64,000 nucleotides of DNA, from contig NZ_BEVZ01000002.1 in NCBI RefSeq assembly GCF_003112515.1, positions 1,860,001 through 1,924,000 on the forward strand, given 5' to 3'. The notes below the pieces were generated by a model. That model saw only the letters and a program-made list of their open reading frames with translations. It was not told the DNA's origin and ran no database searches. The stretch's first letter is position 1. Every line of letters begins with the position of its first letter. Of the stretch, positions 10,079 to 20,719 are shown one piece after another. The position numbers were made by a program, and so were the translations under genes. This stretch comes from Streptomyces fragilis. GTDB taxonomy: Bacteria > Actinomycetota > Actinomycetes > Streptomycetales > Streptomycetaceae.

Positions 10079-10732
10079 ATGGACCACAGAGCACCCGCCG
10101 CCACGCCGTCCGCCCTGCGGACCGCTTCCCGGCGCACCGGCAGGCCGCCCCTCACCGAGCGGCGCAAGGCCGCCACCCGCCTGGACATCTCGCGGCAGGC
10201 CGTGCGCCTGTTCGCCGCCCAGGGCGTCGCCGGCACCTCCGCCGACGAGATCGCGGCCGCGGCCGGCCTGTCCACCCGCACGCTGTGGCGCTACTTCCCG
10301 TCCAAGGAGGAATGCGTCCGGCCGTTGCTCCTGACCGGACTGGAGGACATCATCGAGCGGCTGCGCGCCTGGCCGCCCGGCGCCACCCTCACCGAGGCCC
10401 TCGGCCTGGACGACGACGAGGCATCCGAACGGGACCGGGACAGCGCCGAGGTCGCCCAGCTGGTGCGCCTGACCGCCGGCGAGCCCGGGCTGCGCGCCGT
10501 CTGGCTGCAGATCCACTCCGAGGCCGCCGACGGCTTCGCCGCCATCCTGGCCGAGCGTGAGGGCCGCGACGCCGCCGATCTCGCCGTCCGCGTCCGGGCC
10601 GGCACCCTCAACGTCGCCCTGCGGATCGCCGTCGAGGAGTGGGCCCGCCGGGCGGACGCCCCGGGCGCGCCGCCGCTGCGCGAGGTGATGCGCGCCGCGC
10701 TGGGCCACGCCGCCACCGCCCTGCCCGGCTGA
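10079..10732 (+). CDS. TetR family transcriptional regulator
   Basis: A 217-residue one-component repressor. The N-terminal helix-turn-helix lies at about residues 30-75, with the classic run FAAQGVAGTSADEIAAAAGLS followed closely by TLWRYFPSKEE. The C-terminal helical domain would bind an unknown ligand. ATG at 10079 was chosen because GAGGAAGAG sits directly upstream; a GTG at 10058 is in frame but lacks a site. Divergent from the SDR gene at 9080-9847, its likely target. A short gap then leads into the aminotransferase gene on the same strand. Confidence 0.88.
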   Translation: MDHRAPAATPSALRTASRRTGRPPLTERRKAATRLDISRQAVRLFAAQGVAGTSADEIAAAAGLSTRTLWRYFPSKEECVRPLLLTGLEDIIERLRAWPPGATLTEALGLDDDEASERDRDSAEVAQLVRLTAGEPGLRAVWLQIHSEAADGFAAILAEREGRDAADLAVRVRAGTLNVALRIAVEEWARRADAPGAPPLREVMRAALGHAATALPG

Positions 10733-10827
10733 GTCCCACCACCACCGCGGGAAGGGGGTGCCTGCCCGGGACCCCCGCTGTGCGATCGTGTCCGCGAACG
10801 ACGATCGACATATCGACAGGGAGCCCC

Positions 10828-12051
10828 GTGCGTACCGAACCTCCCGCGGCACCGGCACCGCTGCTGCTGCCCGACGGACGCCCCGCCGCTGCCGCCTGGT
10901 CGCTGGACCCGGAGGTACGGCACCTCAACCACGGCTCCTTCGGCGCCGTCCCGCGCGCGGCGCAGGACGCCCAGGCACACCTGCGCGCCCGCATGGAGGC
11001 GTCGCCCGTCGAGTGGTTCCCCGCGCAGCCCGGCATGATCGGCGAGGCGCGCCGGAGGATCGCCGCGCACCTGGGGGCCCCGCCCGACGGGACGGTCCTG
11101 GTGCCCAACGCCAGCGCGGGCGCCAGCGTCGTCTACGGCAGCCTGCCGCACCGGGCGGGCGCGGAGATCGTGGTCACCGACCACGGCTACGGTGCCGTCA
11201 CCATGGGGGCGGCCCGCCTGGCCCGGCGCTGGGGCGGAACCCTGCGGACCGTGCACGTGCCGCTGGAGGCCACCGCCGACGAGGCGTACCGGGCCGTCAC
11301 CGACGCCTTCACCGACCGCACCGCCCTGGCCGTCGTGGACCACATCACCTCGGCCACCGCCCGGCTGCTGCCCGTCGGGCGCATCGCCGCCGAGGCGCGC
11401 CGCCGCGGCGTCACCCTCCTCGTCGACGGGGCCCACGCCGCCGGCATGCTCGCCGACCCGCTGGCGGGCCTGGACGCCGACCACTGGGTCGGCAACCTCC
11501 ACAAGTTCCCCTGCGCGCCGCGCGGCACGGCGGTCCTGGTCGCCCGCACCGAGGCGCGCCAGGACCTGCACCCCCTGATCGACTCCTGGGGCGCCACCGA
11601 GCCCTTCCCGGAGCGGTTCGACCACCAGGGCACCGTCGACGCCACCCACTACCTGGCGACGCCCACCGCCCTGGACCTGATCGAGGACACCTGGGGCTGG
11701 GACGCCGTGCGCGCCTACGCCACCGCGCTCGGCGACCACGCGCAGCAGGTGGTCGCCGCCGCCTTCTCCCGCGTCACGGGCGAGGACCACACGCCCCGCG
11801 TCGGCATGCCCGCCCCGGCCCTGCGCCTGGTGCGGCTTCCCGACGGCCTGGCGGGCACCCGAGAGGAGGCCGACGCCCTGCGTGAGGAGGTCGCCCGCAA
11901 GCTGCGCGTCACCGCGGCGTTCACCAGCTTCGGCGGCACCGGCTACGTCCGCCTGTCCACGCACGCCTACAACACCACCGACGACTACGCCCACTTCGCC
12001 GGGACCTGCGTGCCCGTCCTGGCCGACTGGGCCCGCGAAAGGCGCCGCTGA
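10828..12051 (+). CDS. PLP-dependent class V aminotransferase family protein (isopenicillin-N epimerase-like)
   Basis: A 407-residue fold-type I PLP enzyme. The Schiff-base lysine is K226 in HWVGNLHKFPCAPRG; D200 and H203 in LLVDGAHAAG hold the cofactor ring. The opening HLNHGSFGAVPRA is the signature of the isopenicillin-N epimerase/cysteine-desulfurase-like branch. Such proteins act on amino acids as epimerases, desulfurases or transaminases; sequence alone does not tell which, and no beta-lactam genes are nearby. GTG at 10828 with CAGGGAG upstream. A 13-bp hairpin at 12137-12169 ends the unit. Confidence 0.87.
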   Translation: MRTEPPAAPAPLLLPDGRPAAAAWSLDPEVRHLNHGSFGAVPRAAQDAQAHLRARMEASPVEWFPAQPGMIGEARRRIAAHLGAPPDGTVLVPNASAGASVVYGSLPHRAGAEIVVTDHGYGAVTMGAARLARRWGGTLRTVHVPLEATADEAYRAVTDAFTDRTALAVVDHITSATARLLPVGRIAAEARRRGVTLLVDGAHAAGMLADPLAGLDADHWVGNLHKFPCAPRGTAVLVARTEARQDLHPLIDSWGATEPFPERFDHQGTVDATHYLATPTALDLIEDTWGWDAVRAYATALGDHAQQVVAAAFSRVTGEDHTPRVGMPAPALRLVRLPDGLAGTREEADALREEVARKLRVTAAFTSFGGTGYVRLSTHAYNTTDDYAHFAGTCVPVLADWARERRR

Positions 12052-12136
12052 CCCCCGCACGCGTGGCCCCCGGATGCCCGGTCGCCGGACCCGCGGCCGC
12101 CGAAGCCGCGGCCCTCGGACCCGCCGTCTCCCGACG

Positions 12137-12169
12137 CGCGGCCGCCGGAACCGAGCTCCGGCGGCCGCG
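12137..12169. terminator. Bidirectional terminator between aminotransferase and araA
   Basis: A perfect 13-bp stem (CGCGGCCGCCGGA with TCCGGCGGCCGCG) and a 7-base loop between two convergent genes. Confidence 0.8.
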
Positions 12170-12185
12170 GGACCGGCGATGCCGC

Positions 12186-13697
12186 CTACAGGCCGAGCGC
12201 CAGCCGGTGGTACGCCTGGTTCCAGCGCAGCTCGCGCCGGAAGGAACGGGTGGTGGTCGACCGGTCGATCAGGGCGAGCTCCACCTTCAGCATCTCCGCC
12301 AGGTCGTCCAGGTGCTCCGAGGTGAGGGCGGTGCTGAGGACCGTGTGGTGCGGCCCGCCCGCCGTCAGCCAGGACTCCGTCGAGGTCCGCAGATCGGGCG
12401 CGGGACGCCACACGGCCCGGGCGACCGGCAGGGAGGGCAGCGGATGCGGCGGCTCGACCACGTCGATGTCGTTGGCCACCAGCCGGAACCGGTCCCCGAG
12501 ATCGGCCAGGCCGACCACCACGGCCGGCCCCGGGGCCGCGTCGAACACCAGCCGCACGGGGTCCTCGCGGCCGCCGATGCCGAGCGGGTGGATCTCGCAG
12601 CCGGGCCGCGCGGCGGCGACCGACGGGCAGACCTCGAGCATGTGGGCACCGAGGATCAGCTCGTTCCCCGGCGTCAGGTCGTACGTGTAGTCCTCCATGA
12701 ACGAGGTGCCGCCCGGCAGCCCCTCGGCGGCGGTCTTGAGCGCCCGCAGCAGGACGGACGTCTTCCAGTCGCCCTCCCCGCCGAAGCCGTACCCGTCGGC
12801 CATCAGCCGCTGCACCGCGATGCCCGGCAGCTGCCGCAGCCCGCCCAGGTCCTCGAAGTTGGTGGTGAACGCCCCGAAGCCGCCCTCGGTCAGGAAGGAC
12901 CGCAGTCCCGCCTCGATCCGGGCCGCGTAGCGCAGCGCCTCGTGCCGCTCCCCTCCCGCGCGCAGCTCCGGCGCCACCTCGTAGGCGTCCTCGTACTCCG
13001 CGACCAGCGCCGAGACCGCCTCCTGCGGCGCCCGGTCCACCACCTCGACCAGGTCGTTGACCCCGTAGGTGTTGACCGACACGCCGAGGCGCAGCTGCGC
13101 CTCCACCTTGTCCCCCTCGGTGACCGCGACGTCGCGCATGTTGTCGCCGAAGCGGGCCACCTTGAGCGTGGCCAGCTCGGCACGGGCGGCCGCGGCGCGC
13201 GCCCAGACGGCGACCCGCGCGACCGTCAGCGGGTCGCTCACGTGGCCGGCCACCGTCTTGCGCGCCACCCCGACCCTGCCCTGGACGTGGGCGAACTCCC
13301 GGTCGCCGTGGGCGGCCTGGTTGAGGTTCATGAAGTCCATGTCGATGGTGTCCCAGGGGAGGGCCACGTTCGACTGGGTGTGCAGGTGCAGCAGCGGCTT
13401 GCGCAGGGCGTCCAGGCCGGCGATCCACATCTTCGCCGGGGAGAAGGTGTGCATCCAGGTGATCAGACCGATGCACGCGTCGTCGCCGTTGGCGTCCAGG
13501 CAGGCGCGGCGGATGGCGGAGGCGTCGGTCAGCACCGGCTTCCAGACGACGCGGACGGGCAGCTCTGGCGCGTCGTCCAGCACGGCGGCGATCCGCTGCG
13601 ACTGCTCGGCGACCTGCTTGAGGGTGTCCTCGCCGTACAGCCCTTGGCTGCCGGTAAGGAACCAGATCTCGCGGACGGTGGAATTCGGGCTCTGCAC
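12186..13697 (-). CDS. araA: L-arabinose isomerase
   Basis: Converts L-arabinose to L-ribulose in the cytoplasm, the first step of the AraBAD route. The 503-residue length equals the family norm. Recognisable segments are [12 protein letters not shown] at the start, [12 protein letters not shown] and [11 protein letters not shown]. The metal-binding glutamates lie in TTNFEDLGG and [12 protein letters not shown], followed by [15 protein letters not shown] at 13697 is preceded by AGGAG at 5 bases. It is the second gene after araB (62-base gap), so both are probably one transcript from the AraR-type operator at 15547. Confidence 0.96.
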   Translation of the reverse strand: MQSPNSTVREIWFLTGSQGLYGEDTLKQVAEQSQRIAAVLDDAPELPVRVVWKPVLTDASAIRRACLDANGDDACIGLITWMHTFSPAKMWIAGLDALRKPLLHLHTQSNVALPWDTIDMDFMNLNQAAHGDREFAHVQGRVGVARKTVAGHVSDPLTVARVAVWARAAAARAELATLKVARFGDNMRDVAVTEGDKVEAQLRLGVSVNTYGVNDLVEVVDRAPQEAVSALVAEYEDAYEVAPELRAGGERHEALRYAARIEAGLRSFLTEGGFGAFTTNFEDLGGLRQLPGIAVQRLMADGYGFGGEGDWKTSVLLRALKTAAEGLPGGTSFMEDYTYDLTPGNELILGAHMLEVCPSVAAARPGCEIHPLGIGGREDPVRLVFDAAPGPAVVVGLADLGDRFRLVANDIDVVEPPHPLPSLPVARAVWRPAPDLRTSTESWLTAGGPHHTVLSTALTSEHLDDLAEMLKVELALIDRSTTTRSFRRELRWNQAYHRLALGL

Positions 13698-13759
13698 AAG
13701 GACTCCTGGTGGCGTGGTGGTCCGACGGTGGACGTGACGGGGGAGGGGCGGAGGCGGTG

Positions 13760-15466
13760 TCACCCGCCGGCGAGCGCCGTGTCGCGCAGCTTCCGCAGGC
13801 GGTGCAGCTGGTCGCCGTCCGCGAAGCGGTCGTGCAGCAGCCGGTACTCGGCGAACAGGGCGTCGTAGGCGTCGGCCCGACCGGCGTCGGGCACGAACAC
13901 GTCGCGCCGCAGCCGCCCCATCGCGGCCGTCGCCGTGCGCACGTCGGGGTGGGCGCCCGCCGCGACGGCGGCGTGGATGGCCGACCCCAGTGCCGGCCCC
14001 TGCGCGGACGCCGCGAGGGACACCGGGCGGCGCAGCACGTCCGCGTAGATCTGCATCAGCAGCTCGTTCTTCGCGAGCCCGCCGGCCACGACGAACTCGT
14101 GCACCGGAACGCCGCCGTCCTCCAGCGTCTCGACGATGACGCGGGTGCCGAACGCGGTGGCCTCCAGCATCGCCCGGTAGACGTCCTCCGGCCGGGTGGC
14201 CAGGGTCAGACCCACGACGACGCCGGAGAGGTGGTGGTCGACCAGGACGGAACGGTTGCCGTTCAGCCAGTCCAGCGCGACCAGGCCGTGGGCGCCGACC
14301 GGCTGGTCGGCCGCCTTGCGGGTCAGCAGGGCGTGCAGGTCCTCGCCGCGGGCGTCCGCCTCCTCCTGGTACTCCCGCGGCACGCCCTGGCGCAGCACCC
14401 AGGCGAAGATGTCGCCCACCGCGCTCTGCCCCGCCTCGTAACCGTAGGCGCCCTCCACGATGCCGCCGTTGACGACACCGCAGACGCCCGGGATCTCTGC
14501 CAGCACCGAGGAGTTGACGACGTGACAGCTGGAGGTGCCCATGATGGCGAGCAGGCGCCCGTTCTCCACCGCCTGGGCGGCCGCCGCGGTGACGTGGGCG
14601 TCGACGTTGCCGGCCGCCACCGCGATGCCGGGCCTGAGCCCCGTCCAGGCGGCCGCCTCCTCGGTGAGCGACCCCACCCGTGAACCCAGCGGGGACAGCG
14701 GGAACTCCAGCCGTGTCCGCGCGAAGTCGGCGAACTGCGGGTTCAGCGCGCCCAGGTACTCCTCGGACGGGTAGGCGCCGTCCTGGTGGATGCCCTTGTA
14801 ACCGGCGGTGCAGGCGTTGCGCGACTCCCGGCCGGTGAGCTGCCAGACGATCCAGTCCGCCGCCTCGATCCAGCGGACGCAGGCCGCGTAGACCTCCGGG
14901 TCCTCCTCGAGCACCTGGAGCGCCTTGGCGAACTGCCACTCGGCGGAGATCTTCCCGCCGTACCGTCCGATCCACTTCTCGCCGCGCTCGTGGGCCAGCG
15001 CGTTGATCCGGTCGGCCTGCGGCTGCGCCGCGTGGTGCTTCCACAGCTTGGGCCAGGCGTGCGGCCGTCCGCCCAGCGGCGTCCGGCTCAGCGGGGTCCC
15101 GTCGGCCAGCGTGGGCAGCACGGTGCAGGCCGTGAAGTCGGTGGCCACGCCGATGACGGCGCGCGGGTCGACACCGGACGCGGCGACCGCCGCAGGCACC
15201 GCCTCCCGCAGCACGTCGCGCCAGTCCTCGGGGTGCTGCAGCGCCCAGTCCGGCGGCAACGGGGCGTCCGAGCCGGGCAGCCGCTCCTCGATCACCCCGT
15301 GCCGGTACTCGTGGACCGCGGAGGCCAGTTCCTCACCGTCGCGGACCCGCACCACCACGGCGCGCCCCGAGAGGGTGCCGAAGTCGACACCCACGGTGTA
15401 CCGCTCGCCGTCGGGCAGGTCGTCGGCGGAGGCGGGTGCGGGCGGGGGAGGGGGAGCAGAGGTCAC
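13760..15466 (-). CDS. araB: L-ribulokinase
   Basis: Phosphorylates L-ribulose with ATP to L-ribulose 5-phosphate. The 568-residue FGGY-family kinase starts with [15 protein letters not shown] (phosphate-1 loop) and carries the ribulokinase-specific [13 protein letters not shown] and [14 protein letters not shown] segments. It ends with the second ATP fold, [21 protein letters not shown] at 15466 was chosen from the GAAAGG site and the proline-rich lead before the fold. First gene of the leftward araBA unit; it faces the sugar ABC transporter across 336 bases that hold two LacI-type operators. Confidence 0.96.
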   Translation of the reverse strand: MTSAPPPPPAPASADDLPDGERYTVGVDFGTLSGRAVVVRVRDGEELASAVHEYRHGVIEERLPGSDAPLPPDWALQHPEDWRDVLREAVPAAVAASGVDPRAVIGVATDFTACTVLPTLADGTPLSRTPLGGRPHAWPKLWKHHAAQPQADRINALAHERGEKWIGRYGGKISAEWQFAKALQVLEEDPEVYAACVRWIEAADWIVWQLTGRESRNACTAGYKGIHQDGAYPSEEYLGALNPQFADFARTRLEFPLSPLGSRVGSLTEEAAAWTGLRPGIAVAAGNVDAHVTAAAAQAVENGRLLAIMGTSSCHVVNSSVLAEIPGVCGVVNGGIVEGAYGYEAGQSAVGDIFAWVLRQGVPREYQEEADARGEDLHALLTRKAADQPVGAHGLVALDWLNGNRSVLVDHHLSGVVVGLTLATRPEDVYRAMLEATAFGTRVIVETLEDGGVPVHEFVVAGGLAKNELLMQIYADVLRRPVSLAASAQGPALGSAIHAAVAAGAHPDVRTATAAMGRLRRDVFVPDAGRADAYDALFAEYRLLHDRFADGDQLHRLRKLRDTALAGG

Positions 15467-15546
15467 GGAGCTGCCTTTCGGGTGGCCTGTGGGCTGCGGA
15501 GGGGCTCTTCGGAGCTCGTCGTAGGCGCGTGCGGGGGACACCGAAG

Positions 15547-15562
15547 TGTTAGCGCTCACAAT
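15547..15562. promoter_or_regulatory. AraR-type operator 1 (araBA)
   Basis: TGTTAGCGCTCACAAT, a near-palindrome around AGCGCT as used by LacI-family repressors. Identical 16-mers occur at 15691 and 21958. On the minus strand it covers the spacer and -10 of a possible promoter (TTGCGC, 17 bases, TAACAC) about 85 bases before araB. Confidence 0.85.
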
Positions 15563-15676
15563 CTCTCGGCGCAAGAGGCGTGCGGAGAGTGAACGTCTCT
15601 TGCGCGCGCGGAGTTGACGCGTCCGGGCGCCGGAGGCGTCACGGCGAGTCACGGAAAGATAACGTGCGCAAGGGGA

Positions 15677-15706
15677 TTGAGAACCTGTCTTGTTAGCGCT
15701 CACAAT
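15677..15706 (+). promoter_or_regulatory. Promoter with AraR-type operator 2 (sugar ABC transporter)
   Basis: TTGAGA at 15677-15682, 18 bases, CACAAT at 15701-15706. The operator TGTTAGCGCTCACAAT at 15691-15706 occupies the second half of the spacer and the -10 box, so repressor binding would exclude RNA polymerase. About 97 bases before the binding-protein start. The araD promoter has the same layout. Confidence 0.8.
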
Positions 15707-15802
15707 GCGACGGCGCGCCCTCCGTGAGGACGTCGCCCTTCGTGCGGCCGGTGTTCGGTCGCACCGACGGCACCCTCCGTGCACCTCGAAAGGACACTCG
15801 TC

Positions 15803-16798
15803 ATGGCCCGCAGAGCCGCTCTCGCCCTCAGCACGGTCCTCCTCCTCGCCACCTCGACGCTGACGGCCTGTTCCACCGAGGCGCCCGACTCCGAGAAGAC
15901 CGGGGGAGGTAACTCGGACGGCAAGATCACCCTCGGTTTCGCCCAGGTCGGCGCGGAGAGCGGGTGGCGGACGGCCAACACCAAGTCGATCCAGGAGTCG
16001 GCGAAGAAGGCCGGCATCACCCTGAAGTTCTCCGACGCCCAGCAGAAGCAGGAGAACCAGATCAAGGCGATCCGCGGCTTCATCCAGCAGAAGGTCGACG
16101 TCATCGCCTTCTCGCCGGTGGTGGAGTCCGGCTGGGACACCGTGCTCAAGGAGGCCAAGGACGCCGGCATCCCGGTGATCCTCACCGACCGTGCGGTGGA
16201 CAGCAAGGACACCTCCCTCTACAAGACCTTCCTCGGCTCGGACTTCGTGAAGGAGGGCAGGTCGGCGGGGGAGTGGCTGACCAAGGAGTACGCGGACGAC
16301 AAGGGCCCCGTCAACGTCGTCGAACTGCAGGGCACCACCGGCTCCGCGCCCGCCAACGACCGCAAGGCCGGCTTCGCCGAGGTCGTCGGCAAGGACGACA
16401 AGTTCAAGGTCGTCGCCTCGCAGACCGGTGACTTCACCCGCGCCAAGGGCAAGGAGGTCATGCAGGCCTTCCTGAAGTCCCACAAGGACATCGACGTGCT
16501 CTACGCGCACAACGACGACATGGCCCTCGGCGCCATCCAGGCCATCGAGGAGGCCGGCAAGAAGCCCGGCAAGGACATAAAGATCATCTCCATCGACGGC
16601 ATCAAGGACGCCTTCGTCGCCATGACCGAAGGCAAGATCAACGTCGTGGTCGAGTGCAACCCGCTCCTCGGCGACCAGCTGATGGACCTCGCGAAGAAGG
16701 TCGTCGACGGCGAGGAGGTGCCGCCGCGGGTCGAGACCGAGGAAGGCGTCTTCACCCAGGACCAGGCCGAAGAGGCCCTGCCCAACCGCCAGTACTGA
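15803..16798 (+). CDS. Sugar ABC transporter substrate-binding lipoprotein, YtfQ-like (probable L-arabinose importer)
   Basis: Captures a sugar outside the cell for the downstream permeases. A 331-residue Peripla_BP_4/RbsB-fold protein with a lipoprotein signal peptide (cleavage before C in LTAC, about residue 23). Mature sequence blocks AQVGAESGWRTANT, QQKQENQIKAIRGF, VELQGTTGSAPANDRKAGF and YAHNDDMALGAIQAI match the E. coli YtfQ galactofuranose-binding protein very closely. Because it is divergent from araBA and shares its operator, the physiological substrate is probably L-arabinose, likely the furanose form, or arabino-oligosaccharide; this is inferred from context. A GAAAGGA site lies 9 bases before the ATG. 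Confidence 0.9.
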   Translation: MARRAALALSTVLLLATSTLTACSTEAPDSEKTGGGNSDGKITLGFAQVGAESGWRTANTKSIQESAKKAGITLKFSDAQQKQENQIKAIRGFIQQKVDVIAFSPVVESGWDTVLKEAKDAGIPVILTDRAVDSKDTSLYKTFLGSDFVKEGRSAGEWLTKEYADDKGPVNVVELQGTTGSAPANDRKAGFAEVVGKDDKFKVVASQTGDFTRAKGKEVMQAFLKSHKDIDVLYAHNDDMALGAIQAIEEAGKKPGKDIKIISIDGIKDAFVAMTEGKINVVVECNPLLGDQLMDLAKKVVDGEEVPPRVETEEGVFTQDQAEEALPNRQY

Positions 16799-16811
16799 CG
16801 CGACCGGAACC

Positions 16812-16848
16812 GGCGTCGGAGGGGGCACGCACCGCCCCCTCCGGCGTC
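16812..16848 (+). other. Intra-operon stem-loop after the binding-protein gene
   Basis: A 15-bp stem with two G-U wobbles (16812-16826 with 16834-16848) and a 7-base loop lies between the binding-protein and ATPase genes. Such a hairpin usually protects or partly terminates the message, giving more binding protein than membrane components. Confidence 0.65.
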
Positions 16849-16875
16849 ACCGCCACACGAGTGAGAGGAGGGCGG

Positions 16876-18431
<1,556 letters not shown>

Positions 18432-18435
<4 letters not shown>

Positions 18436-19565
18436 CCAACCCGCCCGACCGGTCCGCGCGGACCGGCCGACCCGGCGCACCCACCGGGGCAGTCCCCGGC
18501 GCCGTCCTCAAGCGGCTCGCCGGACACCGGCTGCTGTGGCCCTCACTGGTGCTGCTCGCCCTGCTGCTCGGCAACCTCGCCTTCACCCACGACTTCTTCG
18601 ACATCCGGGTCCAGGACGGACACCTCTACGGCAGCCTGATCGACATCCTGCAGTTCGGCGCGCCGCTCATCCTGGTCGCGCTCGGCATGACGATGGTGAT
18701 CGCCACCCGCGGCATCGACCTGTCGGTCGGCTCCACCGTGGCCATCGCCGGAGCCCTCGCCTGCGAGCACATCGCCGGCTCCGCCGACCCCGGCAGCGCC
18801 GGCACCGTGCTGGGCGCCGTCGCCGTCGCGCTGGGCGTGGCGGTCGTCCTCGGCCTCTGCAACGGCCTGCTCGTCGCCCGCCTCGGCGTGCAGCCCATCG
18901 TCGCCACCCTGATCCTGATGGTCGCCGGCCGCGGCGTGGCCCAGCTGATCACCGACGGGCAGATCATCACGGTCAGGAGCGAGGGCTACCACCTCATCGG
19001 CGGCGGCTACTGGCTCACCTTCCCCTTCGCCGTCCTGCTGGCCGGCGCCGTCGTCGCCCTCACCGCGTTCGTCACCCGGCGCAGCGCCCTCGGCCTGCTG
19101 ATCGAGTCCGTCGGCGGCAACCCCGCCGCCGGACGCCTCGCCGGCATCCGCGCGGCGGGCCTGCTGACCCTGGTCTACGTGTTCTGCGCGCTGTGCGCCG
19201 CCGTCGCCGGACTGATGATCAGCTCCAACGTCCAGTCCGCCGACGGCAACAACGCGGGACTGTGGATCGAGCTCGACGCCATCCTCGCCGTCGTCATCGG
19301 CGGCACGGCCCTCACCGGGGGCCGCTTCTCCCTCGGCGGCACGGTCCTCGGCGCGCTGATCATCCAGACGCTCTCCACGACCGTCTACACCCTCGGCGTG
19401 CCGCCGCAGACCACCCTCGTCTTCAAGGCATTCGTGGTGGTCGTCGTCTGCCTCGTGCAGTCCCCGGTGTTCCGGGCGAAGATGTCCCGCCGCCGCGGCA
19501 GGCCGCACACCCGATCCACCGGCACGGCGGACGCCGTCGGCCGGCAGCAGGAGGTCCGCGCATGA
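18432..19565 (+). CDS. Sugar ABC transporter permease 1 (YtfT-like)
   Basis: One of two channel subunits. 377 residues, with about 8-10 hydrophobic helices after a 30-residue polar lead. Family markers are the ALGMTMVIATRGIDLSVGS segment, which is nearly invariant in RbsC/YtfT permeases, and the later GGTALTGGRFSLGGTVLGA. The start ATG overlaps the ATPase stop (ATGA), and its own stop overlaps the next permease start in the same way, so the three are translationally coupled. The highly charged C-terminal tail is cytoplasmic. Confidence 0.94.
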
Positions 19566-20587
19566 GCACCGGCTTCGCCACCAAGGCCTCGCGCCTGACT
19601 CGTCCGCGCCCCGGCGCCGGCTCCCGCGGCGCGAGCACCCGGATCCCCCTGCTCGTCACCGCCGTGCTGCTGGTGGCCATGTTCACCGCGGGGTCGCTGC
19701 GCTACGACGGCTTCTTCTCCACCCAGGTCGTCCTCAACCTGCTGATCGACAACGCCTTCCTGCTGGTCGTCGCCGTCGGAGCCACCTTCGTCATCCTCAC
19801 CGGCGGCATCGACCTGTCCGTCGGATCCGTGGTGGCGCTCTCCACGATGATCACGGCCTCGCTCGTCGAGCACCACGGATGGTCCCTGGGCGCCGTGATC
19901 CCGCTCGTCCTGACGATCGGCGCCGCGGGAGGCGCGCTGATGGGCTGGATCATCCACACCTTCGAGATCCAGCCGTTCATCGTCACGCTGGCCGGCATGT
20001 TCCTCGCCCGAGGGCTCTGCTACACCATCAGCACCGAGTCCATCACCATCGACGACCCCGCCACGGTCTCCATCGCCCAGACCCGGCTGTACGGCTCCGG
20101 AGGCCTCTTCGTCTCCGTGTCCGTCGTCATCGCCCTGGTCGTCCTGCTGCTCGCCTTCGTCGTCCTGCACCACACCCGCTTCGGCCGCGGCGTGTACGCG
20201 CTGGGCGGCAACGAGGCCTCGGCGCGGCTGATGGGTCTGCCGGTGGGGCCCACGAAGATCGCGGTCTACGCCGTCAGCGGCCTCTGCTCGGCCCTCGGCG
20301 GCGTCCTGATGACCTTCTACATGCTGTCCGGGTACGCCCTGCACGCCATGGGCATGGAACTGGACGCCATCGCCGCGACGGTCATCGGAGGAACCCTGCT
20401 CACCGGCGGCTCCGGCTTCGTGCTGGGCACCGCCCTCGGGGTCCTCGTGCTCGGCATGATCCAGACCGTCATCAACTTCCAGGGCACCCTCAGCTCCTGG
20501 TGGACCCGGATCGTCATCGGCGGCCTGCTGCTGGTGTTCATCGTGCTCCAGCGCCTGATGACGGGGCGCCGCGCGGAGACGGACTGA
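19562..20587 (+). CDS. Sugar ABC transporter permease 2 (YjfF-like)
   Basis: Second channel subunit, 341 residues. Starts within the stop of the previous permease (ATGA at 19562). The conserved FVILTGGIDLSVGSVVALS block, GGNEASARLMGLPV near the middle and GGTLLTGGSGFVLGTALGV towards the end are those of the YjfF/RbsC group. About nine transmembrane helices. Last gene of the operon, followed by three 15-bp repeats and a nested hairpin terminator. Confidence 0.94.
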   Translation: MSTGFATKASRLTRPRPGAGSRGASTRIPLLVTAVLLVAMFTAGSLRYDGFFSTQVVLNLLIDNAFLLVVAVGATFVILTGGIDLSVGSVVALSTMITASLVEHHGWSLGAVIPLVLTIGAAGGALMGWIIHTFEIQPFIVTLAGMFLARGLCYTISTESITIDDPATVSIAQTRLYGSGGLFVSVSVVIALVVLLLAFVVLHHTRFGRGVYALGGNEASARLMGLPVGPTKIAVYAVSGLCSALGGVLMTFYMLSGYALHAMGMELDAIAATVIGGTLLTGGSGFVLGTALGVLVLGMIQTVINFQGTLSSWWTRIVIGGLLLVFIVLQRLMTGRRAETD

Positions 20588-20595
20588 ACCGCCCT

Positions 20596-20640
20596 CCGCG
20601 ACGACGCCTCCCGCGACGACGCCTCCCGCGACGACGCCGC
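20596..20640. repeat. Three tandem 15-bp repeats CCGCGACGACGCCTC
   Basis: Units at 20596-20610, 20611-20625 and 20626-20640; the third differs by one base. They begin 8 bases after the permease stop and directly precede the terminator hairpin. Confidence 0.8.
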
Positions 20641-20641
20641 C

Positions 20642-20687
20642 GGCGCCGGACCGCAGGCCACCTCCGGTGGCCGCGCGGACCGGCGCC
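20642..20687. terminator. Nested hairpin terminator between transporter and LacI regulator
   Basis: Inner stem GGCCACC/GGTGGCC (20656-20672) enclosed by outer arms GGCGCCGG (20642-20649) and CCGGCGCC (20680-20687). It lies between convergent stops and can work in both directions. Confidence 0.75.
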
Positions 20688-20719
20688 CGGCGTCGTTCGG
20701 TCGCGTCACCCGGCGTCGT

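Noticed and set aside
10828..12051. Beta-lactam biosynthesis (isopenicillin-N epimerase) gene
   Set aside because: The family name matches, but no beta-lactam pathway gene occurs in the window and the family has several activities.
13760..16828. Minus-strand open frame reading through araB into the transporter binding-protein gene
   Set aside because: The real araB ends its N-terminus at 15466; upstream of that the frame crosses two operators and opposes the binding-protein gene, which has a signal peptide, ribosome site and promoter.
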